This document shows, piece by piece, positions 38,001 through 47,824 of a stretch of DNA of 64,000 nucleotides. The DNA is from Erodium maritimum (taxonomy: Eukaryota > Streptophyta > Magnoliopsida > Geraniales > Geraniaceae). A model generated the notes under the pieces. It was not told the origin of the DNA and did not search any database. It saw nothing but the letters and a program-made list of their open reading frames with translations. How positions within the stretch are numbered: position 1 is the stretch's first letter; each line of letters starts with the position of its first letter. The translations under genes were made by a program, and so were the position numbers. Location of the stretch: NCBI GenBank assembly GCA_963921825.1, contig OY997596.1, positions 60,090,754-60,154,753 of the forward strand. The letters are read 5' to 3'.

Positions 38001-40977
38001 TATTTTTGCGGTACCAACTTGCTGGAGTTTTTAGAAGACGGTAACATCTTGCAAAAAGTGTACACCACACAGCCAGTTTATGCAGTTATCCCTAAAACGT
38101 TTAAGGTAGCAATTTGAAACAAAAAAAATCATTTCTTAATTCATTCAGCTCTGAGATCTGCTGTACGTGCATTTCGTCGCGAAGAAGAGTTACAATTTTA
38201 CCTCTCATCCAAACGAAGAAGAGAGACAGAGAGATTCGATCAGGTCTCTCTTGCACATGCTGTTCAAATACGTGTAATTATATAAATTACTTTTTACAGG
38301 ACACTTGTGATTGGTCGAACCTCTCCAATTAACTGATGCTTTTCTTAAATGTAGAACAAGGGTGCTTATGGTGATTCAGGTCCGAGTCGAGGCATACAGT
38401 TTCCTTTCTCTGTGACGGACCATGTTGTTATTAAGGTCTTCACATGATTCTTTGATTGTTAATAGTAATAATAAAATAAAGGGATAATTGCAAAAAAGTA
38501 TCCTGAGGTATTCACTTTTTGCAAGTTGTAGTCCCCTTCTTTTATAATTGAAAAAAAAAGTGCCTTGAACTTATCCTTTTGCTGCATTTTGTTTCAAAAT
38601 GACGATTATACCCTTTATAAATAGTAATAAAGATATAAAAAGTCTAGCATTTTCATCCTCTTTGTACATCCAAATAAGAATTTTTTTAATGGAGGTGAAA
38701 AATTTAGATTTTTTTAGTTATCATTTTTTAAATTTAAAACTTCAAAAAATAATTAAAAAATCGTCATTTTGAAACAAAATTACACGAAGTGCAACAAAAA
38801 GGTAGGTTCAGGGTACTTATTTGCAATTATTAAAGAAGAGAGCTACAACTTTCAAAAAGTGAATACCTCATGGTCTTTTTTTTTTCAATTATTCCTAAAA
38901 TAAAATATAAAAAACCTGGTCAGAGTTGCTTTATAATCCTTTTAATTGGAGAGAATGAATCAGGGAAACAAGAGGACACCTCAGCGTTTTGTTGGGCGAG
39001 AGGCCATCGTAACAACACAGTGCTTGAACGGATGGTTAGTCATTTACCACTTGTGAGGTTTTGATTTTACATTTTAAGGGTAAATTGCACATAACTATGT
39101 TTAAGAATTGCACATGAACCCATACAGACACATGACTGTAATCGTGAATTTGCACACTACTCGTTCTCATTCATAATCTTCCGATTTCAACATGATTCTG
39201 TGGAGGGGATTTGGAGAACCGAATTAAATTGAAATAGGAAGAGTGAAGGGTAAGTAGTTTGGAAATGTTTTAAATTTTACACCTATTTTGTACGATAGTA
39301 AGGCGTGGGAATTCATATGGGTAGTCATATGTCTGTTGGAAATTTACTATGGGTCATGTGTCTTGGCAATTCATAATGGTAGTTATGTGCAACTACCCCC
39401 ATTTTTATGTACATAAAACAAAAAGTTATGCATTAATCATATGTTATTTTTAGAGTTCGTAAAATTGTTTCGTAGTCATTGATGTTCTATGCTATATGGA
39501 GTATATATCAGGGAATATTGCGAAAACAACCTTCATGTATGTGCTTTTGACTACTTATGACCCATAAGCAATGTTGTAAATGGCGGCCCAGGCGCCCGCC
39601 TAGGCGCCAAATACAAGTTCAACGCCACGATTTACGTGGGTCGGGCGTGGAAAGTCGGCTACGCGACTTTCGGGCGCCTGGGCGGGCGCCTCAGCGGTCG
39701 GGCGAGCGCCTGGACCGGGTCGGATAACCCATTTAAATATTTAAACTAAGAAAATACGATTGGCCCAAAGAGAATTAGCAAAAAAATCTAATCCTCATAC
39801 TCAGCCCGTGAGAATACAAGTTTAAGAATCAAGGTTCCTGTTATTCTATAGTAAAAAGCCAGTAACACTATTACTTATTTGAGCGGTGTGGGACTCTATG
39901 TTCTTCTCTTACTAAAATGTACTCACATACTAATTAGTAGAACCACTTGGATAGATGTGTGCGTATTATTACTTTGCTTTGAATGATCATTCACAATCAC
40001 TATTATTTTATTTTAAACTACTATTTTATTTATATCACAATAACAACTAAAATTCATTTGGCTGAATATCTGTAATTTTATTATAGAAGTAAGCCTTCTT
40101 ACCCCAACCATAAACATATACAACTAGTATTTCATGTCATTAAAATTCAACACAAACTAAAATTAATATTAGCATTAATATTAATGTCACATATAATTAG
40201 AAAAAATGATTTATTTTGATCATTCTTAGTATATGGTATTTGATATGTTTTATTAAAAACTGTAAATAAAAGAAAAAAATATATTTAACTAAAAATATAT
40301 ATTTATATGTCTAATATATATTTATAAATAATAAAAAATAATAAAATAATGAAATCCGCCTAGGCCCCGCCTAGGCCCCGACTAGTCCCCGCCTAACGCC
40401 TAGGGGTCCTTGCCGCCCGACTAGCGCCTAGCGCCATTTACAACCATGCCCATAAGAAAAAACTCTTGCAACTTGCCCCCCTGAATTTTTATATTATCAG
40501 TTAAAAAAAAGTCGACAAATGACTTATTTACCCCTCATTCTTTTGATTAGTTCAGGGTCACAAATTCCCAAAATGTCAAACTTGAGGGACATTTTTTGTA
40601 AACATTACGTTTTAATATACGAGTATAATGCTGTTTCTAAAATCTTGGAGGTCACATGCATAACACATGACCCATTTTGGATGAAATCCGTTACTTTTAC
40701 ATAACAGTGCAAAAATAATGAAACATCTGGACTACAAGTTGCAAGAGTTTTTTTCCTTCAAAACATGAGGGTCATTTCCTGCAATTTTCCATATGTATTA
40801 CATTGAGACCTGTTTAGCTTGTTTTGTAACTGGTGCCATAAACTTAACTACAGGTACGTGGTGAAGACATTGGACAATGCAGAGAGTGTGAAGTTGCAGT
40901 ACCGATCACTTGCAAAGGCTTCAGATGATCCGTCCTCTAAGTCAATACCGAGCAAGATGACGCCGAATTGGCTGTAG
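35096..40977 (+). CDS. PUB62: U-box domain protein, PUB62/PUB63-like
   Basis: Probable E3 ubiquitin ligase. Eight exons: 35096-35483, 35926-36205, 37135-37216, 37595-37652, 38149-38243, 38355-38435, 38964-39034 and 40854-40977, giving 392 aa. The N-terminal ~125 residues include RELTGFIDEKMFSPADRSRF and an acidic run (EDDDGDEDDGEVEG). The U-box begins near DPVTGALMDDAMILHCGHSF and continues through KACYTCSQPVSDDLVSPNLS and LRSAVRAFRREEE, followed by the basic SSKRRRETERFDQ. The C-terminal module GNKRTPQRFVGREAIVTTQC ... NGWYVVKTLDNAESVKLQYR ends PNWL. The exon 7 acceptor was set at 38963 to keep IKGNKRTP; an alternative at 38951 would add four residues. Introns carry many repeats, including nested transposons in intron 7. 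Confidence 0.9.
35562..35885. repeat. Foldback repeat in PUB62 intron 1
   Basis: CTTAAAAGGTTTGGTTTTTT is mirrored by AAAAAACCAAACCTTTTAAG. GAACGTTTCGTTATTACGTC is mirrored by GACGTGATAACGAAGCGTTC near the other end. A near-complete hairpin of about 320 nt. Confidence 0.85.
36638..37045. repeat. Two-copy direct repeat in PUB62 intron 2
   Basis: AAGATTGATGTATTAAGTA recurs at about 36639 and 36856, and AAGGTGTGAGGTRCC plus GACTTGAACCCA recur later in both copies. The period is about 217 bp. No gene content. Confidence 0.75.
37361..37559. mobile_element. Family A foldback, copy 7, internally deleted
   Basis: Only the arms remain: TTTTTGCAACTTGTAGCCCT on the left, GAAGTTGCAAAAAATGAATA and TCAATCATCCC on the right. 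In PUB62 intron 3, ending 35 nt before exon 4. Confidence 0.7.
38481..38895. mobile_element. Foldback MITE, family A copy 8, perfect 9 bp target duplication
   Basis: Flanked on both sides by TAAAATAAA (38472-38480 and 38896-38904). Starts GGGATAATTGCAAAAAAGTA. In PUB62 intron 6, ending 68 nt before exon 7. Confidence 0.9.
39078..39410. mobile_element. Family E foldback, second copy
   Basis: GGGTAAATTGCACATAACTA on the left and GGTAGTTATGTGCAACTACC on the right, with internal match to 50546-51016 (TTTCAACATGATTCTGTGGA). In PUB62 intron 7. Confidence 0.7.
39511..40790. mobile_element. Outer foldback element of PUB62 intron 7, interrupted by a hAT-like insertion
   Basis: The left part GGGAATATTGCGAAAACAAC and the right part GAGGGTCATTTCCTGCAATTTTCC are inverted halves of one element. 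The two halves are split by the insertion at 39569-40448. Confidence 0.6.
39561..40456. mobile_element. hAT-like non-autonomous element with 8 bp target duplication
   Basis: The element is 39569-40448 (880 bp) between CCCATAAG copies at 39561-39568 and 40449-40456. Ends are CAATGTTGTAAATGGCG and CGCCATTTACAACCATG, inverted with small differences. Subterminal GC-rich runs of CGCCTAGGC-type motifs flank an AT-rich, non-coding core. TSD length and ends fit hAT. Confidence 0.85.
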
Positions 40978-41379
40978 ATCGTGTAATGCAAAACAGAACG
41001 GGATCTGTAGTCAAACGGAGTCTAATCTAACTTGAAGACCATAGTTCATCATCTGTACCCTTAGTACTGTTGTACTTATTTGCTTACAGAAGAAAGAAGC
41101 ATAGGAGCATTTAAAAGGGTTTGTAAGTATTAAGGAAGCTCTTTTACATGTAGTGTTTGAACTGAGGAATGTGATTTAAGATAGACCATTGTGTAGTCAT
41201 ATTTTGCTAATTGTTGGAAATTGAAATAAGTAGTGAATTTGGTTTTGAACTAGTGATATTTTATTGGTTTACCTTCATGTGTAATTTAGGAATAATTGTT
41301 GGTATTTACTTTTTACAATTTGTAATTTTCTTTTTTTGATGATTACAAAAGAATGTGATGAACTTGTCTTTTTTTTTTC

Positions 41380-42070
41380 TAGTGAAGAAATTTTCATTAA
41401 TCGCCAATTGTGTAAATTATATATAAAGGCGTTAGGGAGCGGAGCCTCAAACCCAAATGGCTCGAAATGCTTACCTGTAACAAGTTTAACCGGCTAATAC
41501 AGGTGACTGTAGGTGTTCATCCCTATTCTCATTGAGGCGCACTACAACTTGTACTTATCTTGACTCGACTCAAATAGGCCTGTTTTGCGTATTAACCACG
41601 TTGGTCCCTCGATAGAGACTTTTGGAGAGGTGAGGATGATGCCAAGCATCCAAGGAGATCCCCAAGAAATGGAGGAGGATTGGAATTGGGTTGTGTCGGA
41701 TTCCATTAGGACGAGACGTAACGTCCCTCTCTCTCATTTGGGACTCATTGGACTTGACGAACCTGCGTAGTAGACCTCACTTGGTTGATTCTTCCTGCTT
41801 CGACATACACGCCCGAGAGACAGAAGCCCTGATCTCCATATCGATGCACACGACCTCCTTTGTATAGCCAACAACATCCACGTCCCCATCTCAGAAGAGG
41901 GTGAGCCCTCCTTTGTGGCATTCTACCGGCACCCACGTGCCCCTATGAAAGCCAAGGTTACAACGGAATATGACGGTGCGATCACCCGCTTACATCGTCT
42001 TAAAGAGAAGGATGTAGCGGAGCGATTCCTTGCCGTAAGAAAGAGCGGAAGCCATGTATCATTTAGTTGA
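41380..42070 (+). pseudogene. Gene-like debris of unknown origin
   Basis: Two coding-like stretches in different frames. 41585-41770 reads IETFGEVRMMPSIQGDPQEM and further. 41789-42070 is open for 93 codons without a start and reads DLLCIANNIHVPISEEGEPS, then FVAFYRHPRAPMKAKV and ending SGSHVSFS. Composition is protein-like, with balanced acidic and basic residues. I do not recognise the family; it could be a captured gene fragment. Stops separate the two parts. Confidence 0.35.
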
Positions 42071-42206
42071 TGAACTTGTTTTATTGCTTCCTAATATAAT
42101 TTTATCATTCAAAAATATAATATATAAATAAATAATTAATAAATATAGAATTATTACTTTTCTTAAGTTGTAAGCCTCTTATATGATAATTATTAGTTTT
42201 TTTTTC

Positions 42207-43597
42207 TTTTTGTACCAACAGATTTTTTTTTTGAAACGGAAAAGAAGTAGTATTACGATCTTATCAGGCTTACAAGGGGGGACCTAACAGTCCCGGACAC
42301 CAGCTTTTGTCCCGATCGGCCGTGGCCCATTGGGCGCACATGGTTCCATACATATAGTCTGCTTTGTTTCGCAGATCCCAACTCAAGAGCTCCTCGATCC
42401 AACGTTTCGAAAGATAAGTAAATGACAGAATATAAACTAACTAGCCAAAGCATTATTCGCCCTAAACCAAATATACTGAAATGAAATATAGCTTGGGTTG
42501 CGGATTCCCCGAGACTTCCCGGCTTTGGACGTCCCGGGTCTGTGGGTATAGGCCCCTGACGGTCTTCCCCACCCCCGCCCTGGGGGATCATTCATCCCCC
42601 GGGGGATTGTAGTCCCCCGGGCTAACTTCCCGTTCCTGTACTTGCTCGGTGGTGGTTGGCAGCATCTTGGACTCCGGCTTGTGACCCGTCTGTATCACCC
42701 TGGGTCTTGGTCCAACGACAGTGGTGAATCGCAGGATCCCCCGGCGGGCCAATGTGCAGTCCTTCAGGTCACCCAATCTCGGGTCAGGTATCTTCCACTT
42801 CGCCCCGATCTTCAGATGTGAGTTAGGGCTTGGGGCTTCCTTTGTCATGGTGTTTGGCTATTGTTGGAGACGGGACCAAAATCCTAACAATTGTACTCCG
42901 AGTATTATGGTGTGCATGACTCCTACTATTGGCGAATCTCCTAGGGTTTTCTGGCCCCGTGGAGTGAGGAGCCCTTCCAGGGTGTATCCCAATCCCCGGG
43001 TTAGCAAACCCTGGTTGGTAAGCCGAAGACCAGGAAAAACATTGCACCGGATCCCATTGGTAGGTCGGGATCGCGGTGTGCGTCGGTGGGGGGATGGGGG
43101 CCAGGCCCTGATACCAGGCCTCCTGTTGCCGGATGTCCTGGTCCCAGTCCAGTAGGGGGCGGCGGTTGTCGTGACTGGCTGCGAGGGACCGTACGGGCTC
43201 CGGTACGGATCGATTCCAGGGAGACGGGTGCAACCACGTCGGATCATGGATCGCACCCTGCATGGACCACCCATGATTGTGCAGGATCAAAGTGGGATTG
43301 GGGTGGTCGATCATGGAGGGACGCAGATGGCCGGGTGCGAAGGAGCGAGGATGGGGAAGTCGGTCCGGCGACCATGGTGCCCTAGGGGGATGGTCATCGT
43401 GATGGCGGGGTAAGAAGGGTAGAACCATGGTGCTGATGCGAGATGGAGGAACGACGACGGAGAAGGGGCTGCAGACGATGAAGGAGGGACGGTGGCTGGC
43501 GGTGGAGCAGTGGCGGTGGCGACGGTGACGACTGTAAACGCTAATTAGGGTAGAGAGAACCTCAAGGAGGTGTGTGGAGAGCTTTTTTGTACCGACA
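42207..43597 (-). mobile_element. Retroposed element (LINE-like or processed copy) with A-tail and ~14 bp target duplication
   Basis: The minus-strand element occupies about 42221-43583. Its 3' end reads TTTCCGTTTC then an A run (plus-strand poly-T at 42223-42232). The flanks TTTTTGTACCAACA (42207-42220) and TTTTTGTACCGACA (43584-43597) match at 13 of 14 bases, as produced by target-primed reverse transcription. From the 5' end it has a CT-rich leader, an open frame from ATG 43428 to 42823 rich in Pro, His and Arg, and overlapping short frames. No reverse transcriptase or endonuclease is present. Strongly GC-richer than its surroundings. Confidence 0.6.
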
Positions 43598-43689
43598 TAA
43601 TTAATTGAGGTGAAGTTTTTGTATGTTTTACTGATTTTTTTTTTATTATATGGTAACATTTTATTAATAATAGAACGAATTACAGACAT

Positions 43690-44270
43690 TAGATAGAAAG
43701 GATATTAGGGCAACAATTAATTAGCGAAATAGAAACCGTAAAAACTAAAGTAATACGGAACTAAAAGGGTGAGATATAAGTCTTTAACCTGTAGGTACCA
43801 TAAGCTAATCCTATAGCCAGAAACCTGACTAGTCTAGAGACAATCTAGTAGATTACTGCTTTGAGTCACATTTAGACCGATCTCGATAGGGCGAGGTGTG
43901 CGTCCACACTCACACCTCGAAGGTGTTATAATTCAGATCCAACGGATGTAGTTGGTGTGTCGAGTGTCCTAAAAACTGTAATAAACAAAGATTTCTTATC
44001 GGATTTCATCTTCTTTACCGACATTTTCTAATTCAATATTCCAAAGATAAAATCATGATTTTGAATAATATTTCGACTTGTAATTGAAATCAATATTTCG
44101 AATCTCCATTTCAAAAAAATATATATATACTTCGAATCTCCACAGCATTGTCCTCATCAAAACAGAATCACCTAACTATCGATGACGTGTAACCCGCCAA
44201 AATACTGACGTGGAAATGGCGTGGTCCTCATCAAAGCCCGGCGCGTGCCCGCTTCGGCGCGACATGCCAC
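43690..44270. other. Spacer between the retroposed element and the DUF7804 promoter
   Basis: No gene or repeat recognised in 43690-44150. From 44150 onward ACGT-core motifs begin to accumulate. Confidence 0.4.
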
Positions 44271-44273
44271 CTC

Positions 44274-44497
44274 CACGTGCCGCCACGTGTATAATCTCCG
44301 CCGCGTCTGCTTTGATCTCGTACGGCACATGACACTCCCACGTCCCTCAATCGCTCCATCTCACCAGAACCAACGGCCCGGATTAAAACACGACTCGTTA
44401 CATCTCACTCCTTTGGTAAACAACAGTCCACGCATTTCGAAAATGCCCTCTCGTGCACACCACGTGGACTCAACGAGCACCAACCCCCACCCACGTG
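44274..44497 (+). promoter_or_regulatory. Cluster of four CACGTG G-boxes
   Basis: CACGTG at 44274-44279, 44284-44289, 44461-44466 and 44492-44497, with more ACGT cores nearby. G-box/ABRE clusters are bound by bZIP and bHLH factors in abscisic acid, stress and light responses. They lie about 460-680 bp before the start codon of the next gene. Confidence 0.6.
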
Positions 44498-44712
44498 GTT
44501 GACTCTGCATAACCAATCTGGACCGTCCGATGCAAAATATACGAAGATTAGAGCGGTTTCACCTGGTTCAGATTAATTCAACGTACACAGGATTGTTACC
44601 CTGAAACGTCACCTGCGTAGGATAGGTTCGTCTGGCCAATGGTGTTTGGGGAAAGAGAGGACTCTGACGTCATCCTGAGAGGAGAGTCAACAAAGACAGA
44701 CCCGTCGTCGAG

Positions 44713-44720
44713 TATAAATA
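44713..44720 (+). promoter_or_regulatory. TATA box of the DUF7804 gene
   Basis: TATAAATA lies 236 nt before the ATG at 44956. The intervening leader is CT- and GA-rich. Confidence 0.65.
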
Positions 44721-44955
44721 GACTCTGTGAGCCGATCTTGACCCTCCATCGCATAATCCCCAATTTCTGCGATTCGTCTCTCTCTCGTCTCGCCGGAGAA
44801 TCGCCGGAGAAGAACCGGAGAAGAAGAAGAAGAGAAGCACCGTCGTGTGTCTCCTCCGTTCCGTTCTGATTCTCGTGGTGGTGGATTGATTGATCGATCG
44901 ATCGATTAGGTTCTTCTGATTGTTGTTACGGAGGTGACGGAACGGTAGAGGAGAG

Positions 44956-45633
44956 ATGGCGGTTCTGAACCAGTCGCCGGACCGCCTGATTCTCGGCGGC
45001 ATTGCTGATCGTCGGATCCTCCGGTCGCCGTGTTTCGTGGCGATTCCTAACCGAATCCGTGCGGCGGCGGTTTCGATGTCTGCGACGGCGGCGGCGGCGG
45101 CGATGACGAGGGGGAATTCGCAATCGGAGCTCTGCGGAGGCGGAGATTGGAGAGAAGATCGCGAATCCGCGGTGGCGTGTAACTACGAGAAGCTCGACGG
45201 CTGGATGCGATCCTCGGTGGCGGAGATCGTGAAGAACCTGCAGAAAGCGCCGCTGTTCGTGAACGTGTACGCGAGCAGCGACGGCGGCTGCGGGACGAGG
45301 CTGGAGACGGAGGAGGCGGTGGCGGAGGAGTGGCCGGCGGCGAAGCGGAGTTGGGAGAGAGGAGAGGCGCCGCCGCCGGAGGGAGTGATATTCGTGGAGG
45401 AGCTGAGAGACGATAGCGAAGAAGAGGACCTCGACGCCACGACCAAGGCGTGGGGAGTGGTGGTGCAGGGGAGAGGCTCCGATTGCGCTCCGGCGTGTTA
45501 CCTGTTGAAGACGTGCAGCAGCAGAGGATTGGGGCTTTGCTGCACGCATTTCAGCTTGGTGAAGGTGACGAGTTTCAGAGAAACCACCTCTTCTCAGCTG
45601 AAGAACTGCTGGTTGATGCCTGGGTTGCAGTGA
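44956..45633 (+). CDS. Plant protein with DUF7804-type domain, function unknown
   Basis: Intronless, 225 aa. Residues 1-50 are Ala/Arg-rich with few acidic residues, consistent with a chloroplast transit peptide. The conserved part begins at YEKLDGWMRSSVAEIVKNLQ, continues with APLFVNVYAS, TRLETEEAVAEEWPAAKRSW and EGVIFVEEL, and ends ACYLLKTC ... GLGLCCTHFSLVKVTSFRET and QLKNCWL. I recall this arrangement from uncharacterised plastid-predicted plant proteins. No catalytic motif is visible. Upstream there is a TATA box and a G-box cluster, suggesting stress- or light-responsive expression (inference). Confidence 0.82.
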   Translation: MAVLNQSPDRLILGGIADRRILRSPCFVAIPNRIRAAAVSMSATAAAAAMTRGNSQSELCGGGDWREDRESAVACNYEKLDGWMRSSVAEIVKNLQKAPLFVNVYASSDGGCGTRLETEEAVAEEWPAAKRSWERGEAPPPEGVIFVEELRDDSEEEDLDATTKAWGVVVQGRGSDCAPACYLLKTCSSRGLGLCCTHFSLVKVTSFRETTSSQLKNCWLMPGLQ

Positions 45634-45835
45634 ATCTTCCATTGCTGCTCCGATTCGTTTCTGATTTTTTTTTTGAAGTTACTGGTTCGAATTGGAATCG
45701 GACATGGCGATGTAAATGAAGTATAGAAAGTGAGGGATTAATCATGTGATTACAAATTGATTAATTCAATGGTTGGTACAGTTTCTTCGTACTAATTAAT
45801 AAGCTTATAGTTCTCTTGATTAATTCAAATCAAGA

Positions 45836-46289
45836 TAAATAAAATGGATAATTCCATCTCCCTACCCTAAATCTTTCATATTTCAGTTACAGTACTATAA
45901 ATTTTTTTTTTGCCACCTCAGTACCCTAAACTTTTATTAATTAATTTAGAGTACCCTAAATCTTTTTTGTGTCACCTCGGTACCCTAAACTTTCATTAAT
46001 TCCATTTTAGTACCCACCATTAACTTTACATATGATTTTCCATCCAAAACATGTAAAATGACCATACTACCCCTCACTAACAACCAAAATTATGGTAAAG
46101 TTAACGGTGGGTACTAAAATGAAATTAATGAAAGTTTAGGGTACTAAAATGAAATTAATAAAAGTTTAGGGTACTGAGGTGGCACAAAAAAGATTTAGGG
46201 TACTCTAAATGAAATATGAAGGATTTAGGGTATTGAGATGACACAAAAAAGATTTAGGGTACTGAGGTGGAATTAATCCTAAATAAAAT
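45836..46289. mobile_element. Foldback MITE, family D copy 3, with 10 bp target duplication
   Basis: The element is 45846-46279, flanked by TAAATAAAAT at 45836-45845 and 46280-46289. Ends GGATAATTCCATC and GTGGAATTAATCC. Inside, several copies of AGGGTACTGAGGTGGCACAA oppose TGTGTCACCTCGGTACCCT. Confidence 0.85.
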
Positions 46290-47680
46290 AACTGATTTTT
46301 CGATTAATTTATGTGGGAACGTTTGATCCATAAATCAATAAGTTATAGTTCTCATGTGGAGACGTATGATGGTGGCTGGTTCTTGACTTAGGATGGCTCG
46401 GGTGGGTAGCACGACGGCGGCGGTGCAAATCCGAGTCCGATCACTTGGTCTGGGACGATAAGCAAGGTGGCGACGGGGAAAGGTTTGGATGTGGCGAGGG
46501 AAGTCGTTCATTGCATCGTCTTGTAATTATTGTTCGGGGCAGCTGCGGAGTGGACATGCACCGGATGGACCTGGTTCTTGGTCGTGGACGGGTGTACCCG
46601 GTCTTATGCATGAACGGTGGTGGATACGCTCATGTCGCTACCTGACGGGCAGGCAACAGAGATAGCAGTGGTAGAGGACAGTGTGGAGGCAATAGGAGAT
46701 CCCTAGTTGTCGTATGTTTGACGGTAGAGTGGATAGGTACCATAAAGACTTGATTCTTAGTCGGCGGTAAGATATCTATGTCTGGTGTTAGTGTGCAGAC
46801 GATAATTGGTCCAATGCGAACTCTGAGCACTAAAACAAGGGGATCTACGACGACCAATGGGACACTTCAACCAACGAAGAACGGAACACACCCTCACCTT
46901 GATCTAATATAGTCTCTGTTGTGTAGGGAATTTGTGTCGATTCTTTTTGTATTTTAAATTATTTTAATTAATTTTATGATTTCATTTTATTATTTAATTA
47001 ATATATATTGAATAAAATAAATAAAGTAATACATACCTAATTTTTTAAATCCAACCCATCGTTCATTTACCGGACACATGATTCAAGTGGGTCTCATCCA
47101 CAAATTATGGATCAAAAATTCCAAATCCTAAATTCATTGAATTTCAAGAAACCTTTAAATGTTTAGTTACAAAAGTTCATTAACAAGAGCGTTCGAATTG
47201 GTCATAATATATATCAACTAAGAGCTTAAATTAGATCGGATTCAGAACTATGTTTGCACCTGCTTCATATTAAAATAAAAACGAGTTCTCAAATTTTGTA
47301 ATATGTCCCAAGTAAGTGGATAATGTCCACCCACAACACGATGGATGAAATTCGCAAAAAAATATCGATTCACGGGAGGGTGATGATCTCATTTTTGTTA
47401 ATCCGCATGTTCGAGGGTGGGCTGGATATCCGCCCACACACACCCCTACGTACATCCCCGATGCGCTTATCATGTATTTAAACTGTGCGACCAATCCATA
47501 TGACAAAGTAGGGGGTGAATCTATATTCTCGTGAGGATGCGCATGTATCTCAACGAACATATTTCCTAACTCGACTTGGGTGATTTATTTTTTGTTTTAC
47601 ATTATTTATATATGACAAATTGTTATAAAAATAACATTTAAGATTTAATTCAAGATTAAAAACAGTAATGAGCAGAAAGA
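46290..47680. other. Spacer upstream of the Arc1p-like gene
   Basis: A GC-richer patch at 46370-46900 and an AT-rich remainder. No domain, RNA gene or complete transposon recognised. Confidence 0.45.
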
Positions 47681-47681
47681 A

Positions 47682-47697
47682 TTGGGCCTAGGCCCAA
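47682..47697 (+). promoter_or_regulatory. Palindromic site II (TGGGCC) element
   Basis: TTGGGCCTAGGCCCAA is a perfect 16 bp palindrome of two TGGGCC cores, 128 nt before the start codon. Site II elements bound by TCP factors are frequent in plant translation-related genes, which suits the downstream gene. Confidence 0.6.
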
Positions 47698-47824
47698 GGA
47701 AAATAAAAATCCTCAACTCAGAAACCCTATCGAAGTGAGCAGAAGAAACATTCGAGCGAAGCTCAGAAGAAGAAGAAGAAGAGAGTGTGGATTGCGATTA
47801 TCAAGCGGCAATAGCATAGCAAAA

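Noticed and set aside
42823..43689. Single 288-codon host gene on the minus strand
   Set aside because: The upstream part crosses the target duplication at 43584-43597 and the A/T-rich flank; only the part from 43428 belongs to the retroposed element, and no family was recognised.
44926..45642. 238-codon minus-strand frame opposite the DUF7804 gene
   Set aside because: Arg/His/Leu-rich shadow of a GC-rich exon; the plus-strand frame has the conserved domain and a promoter.
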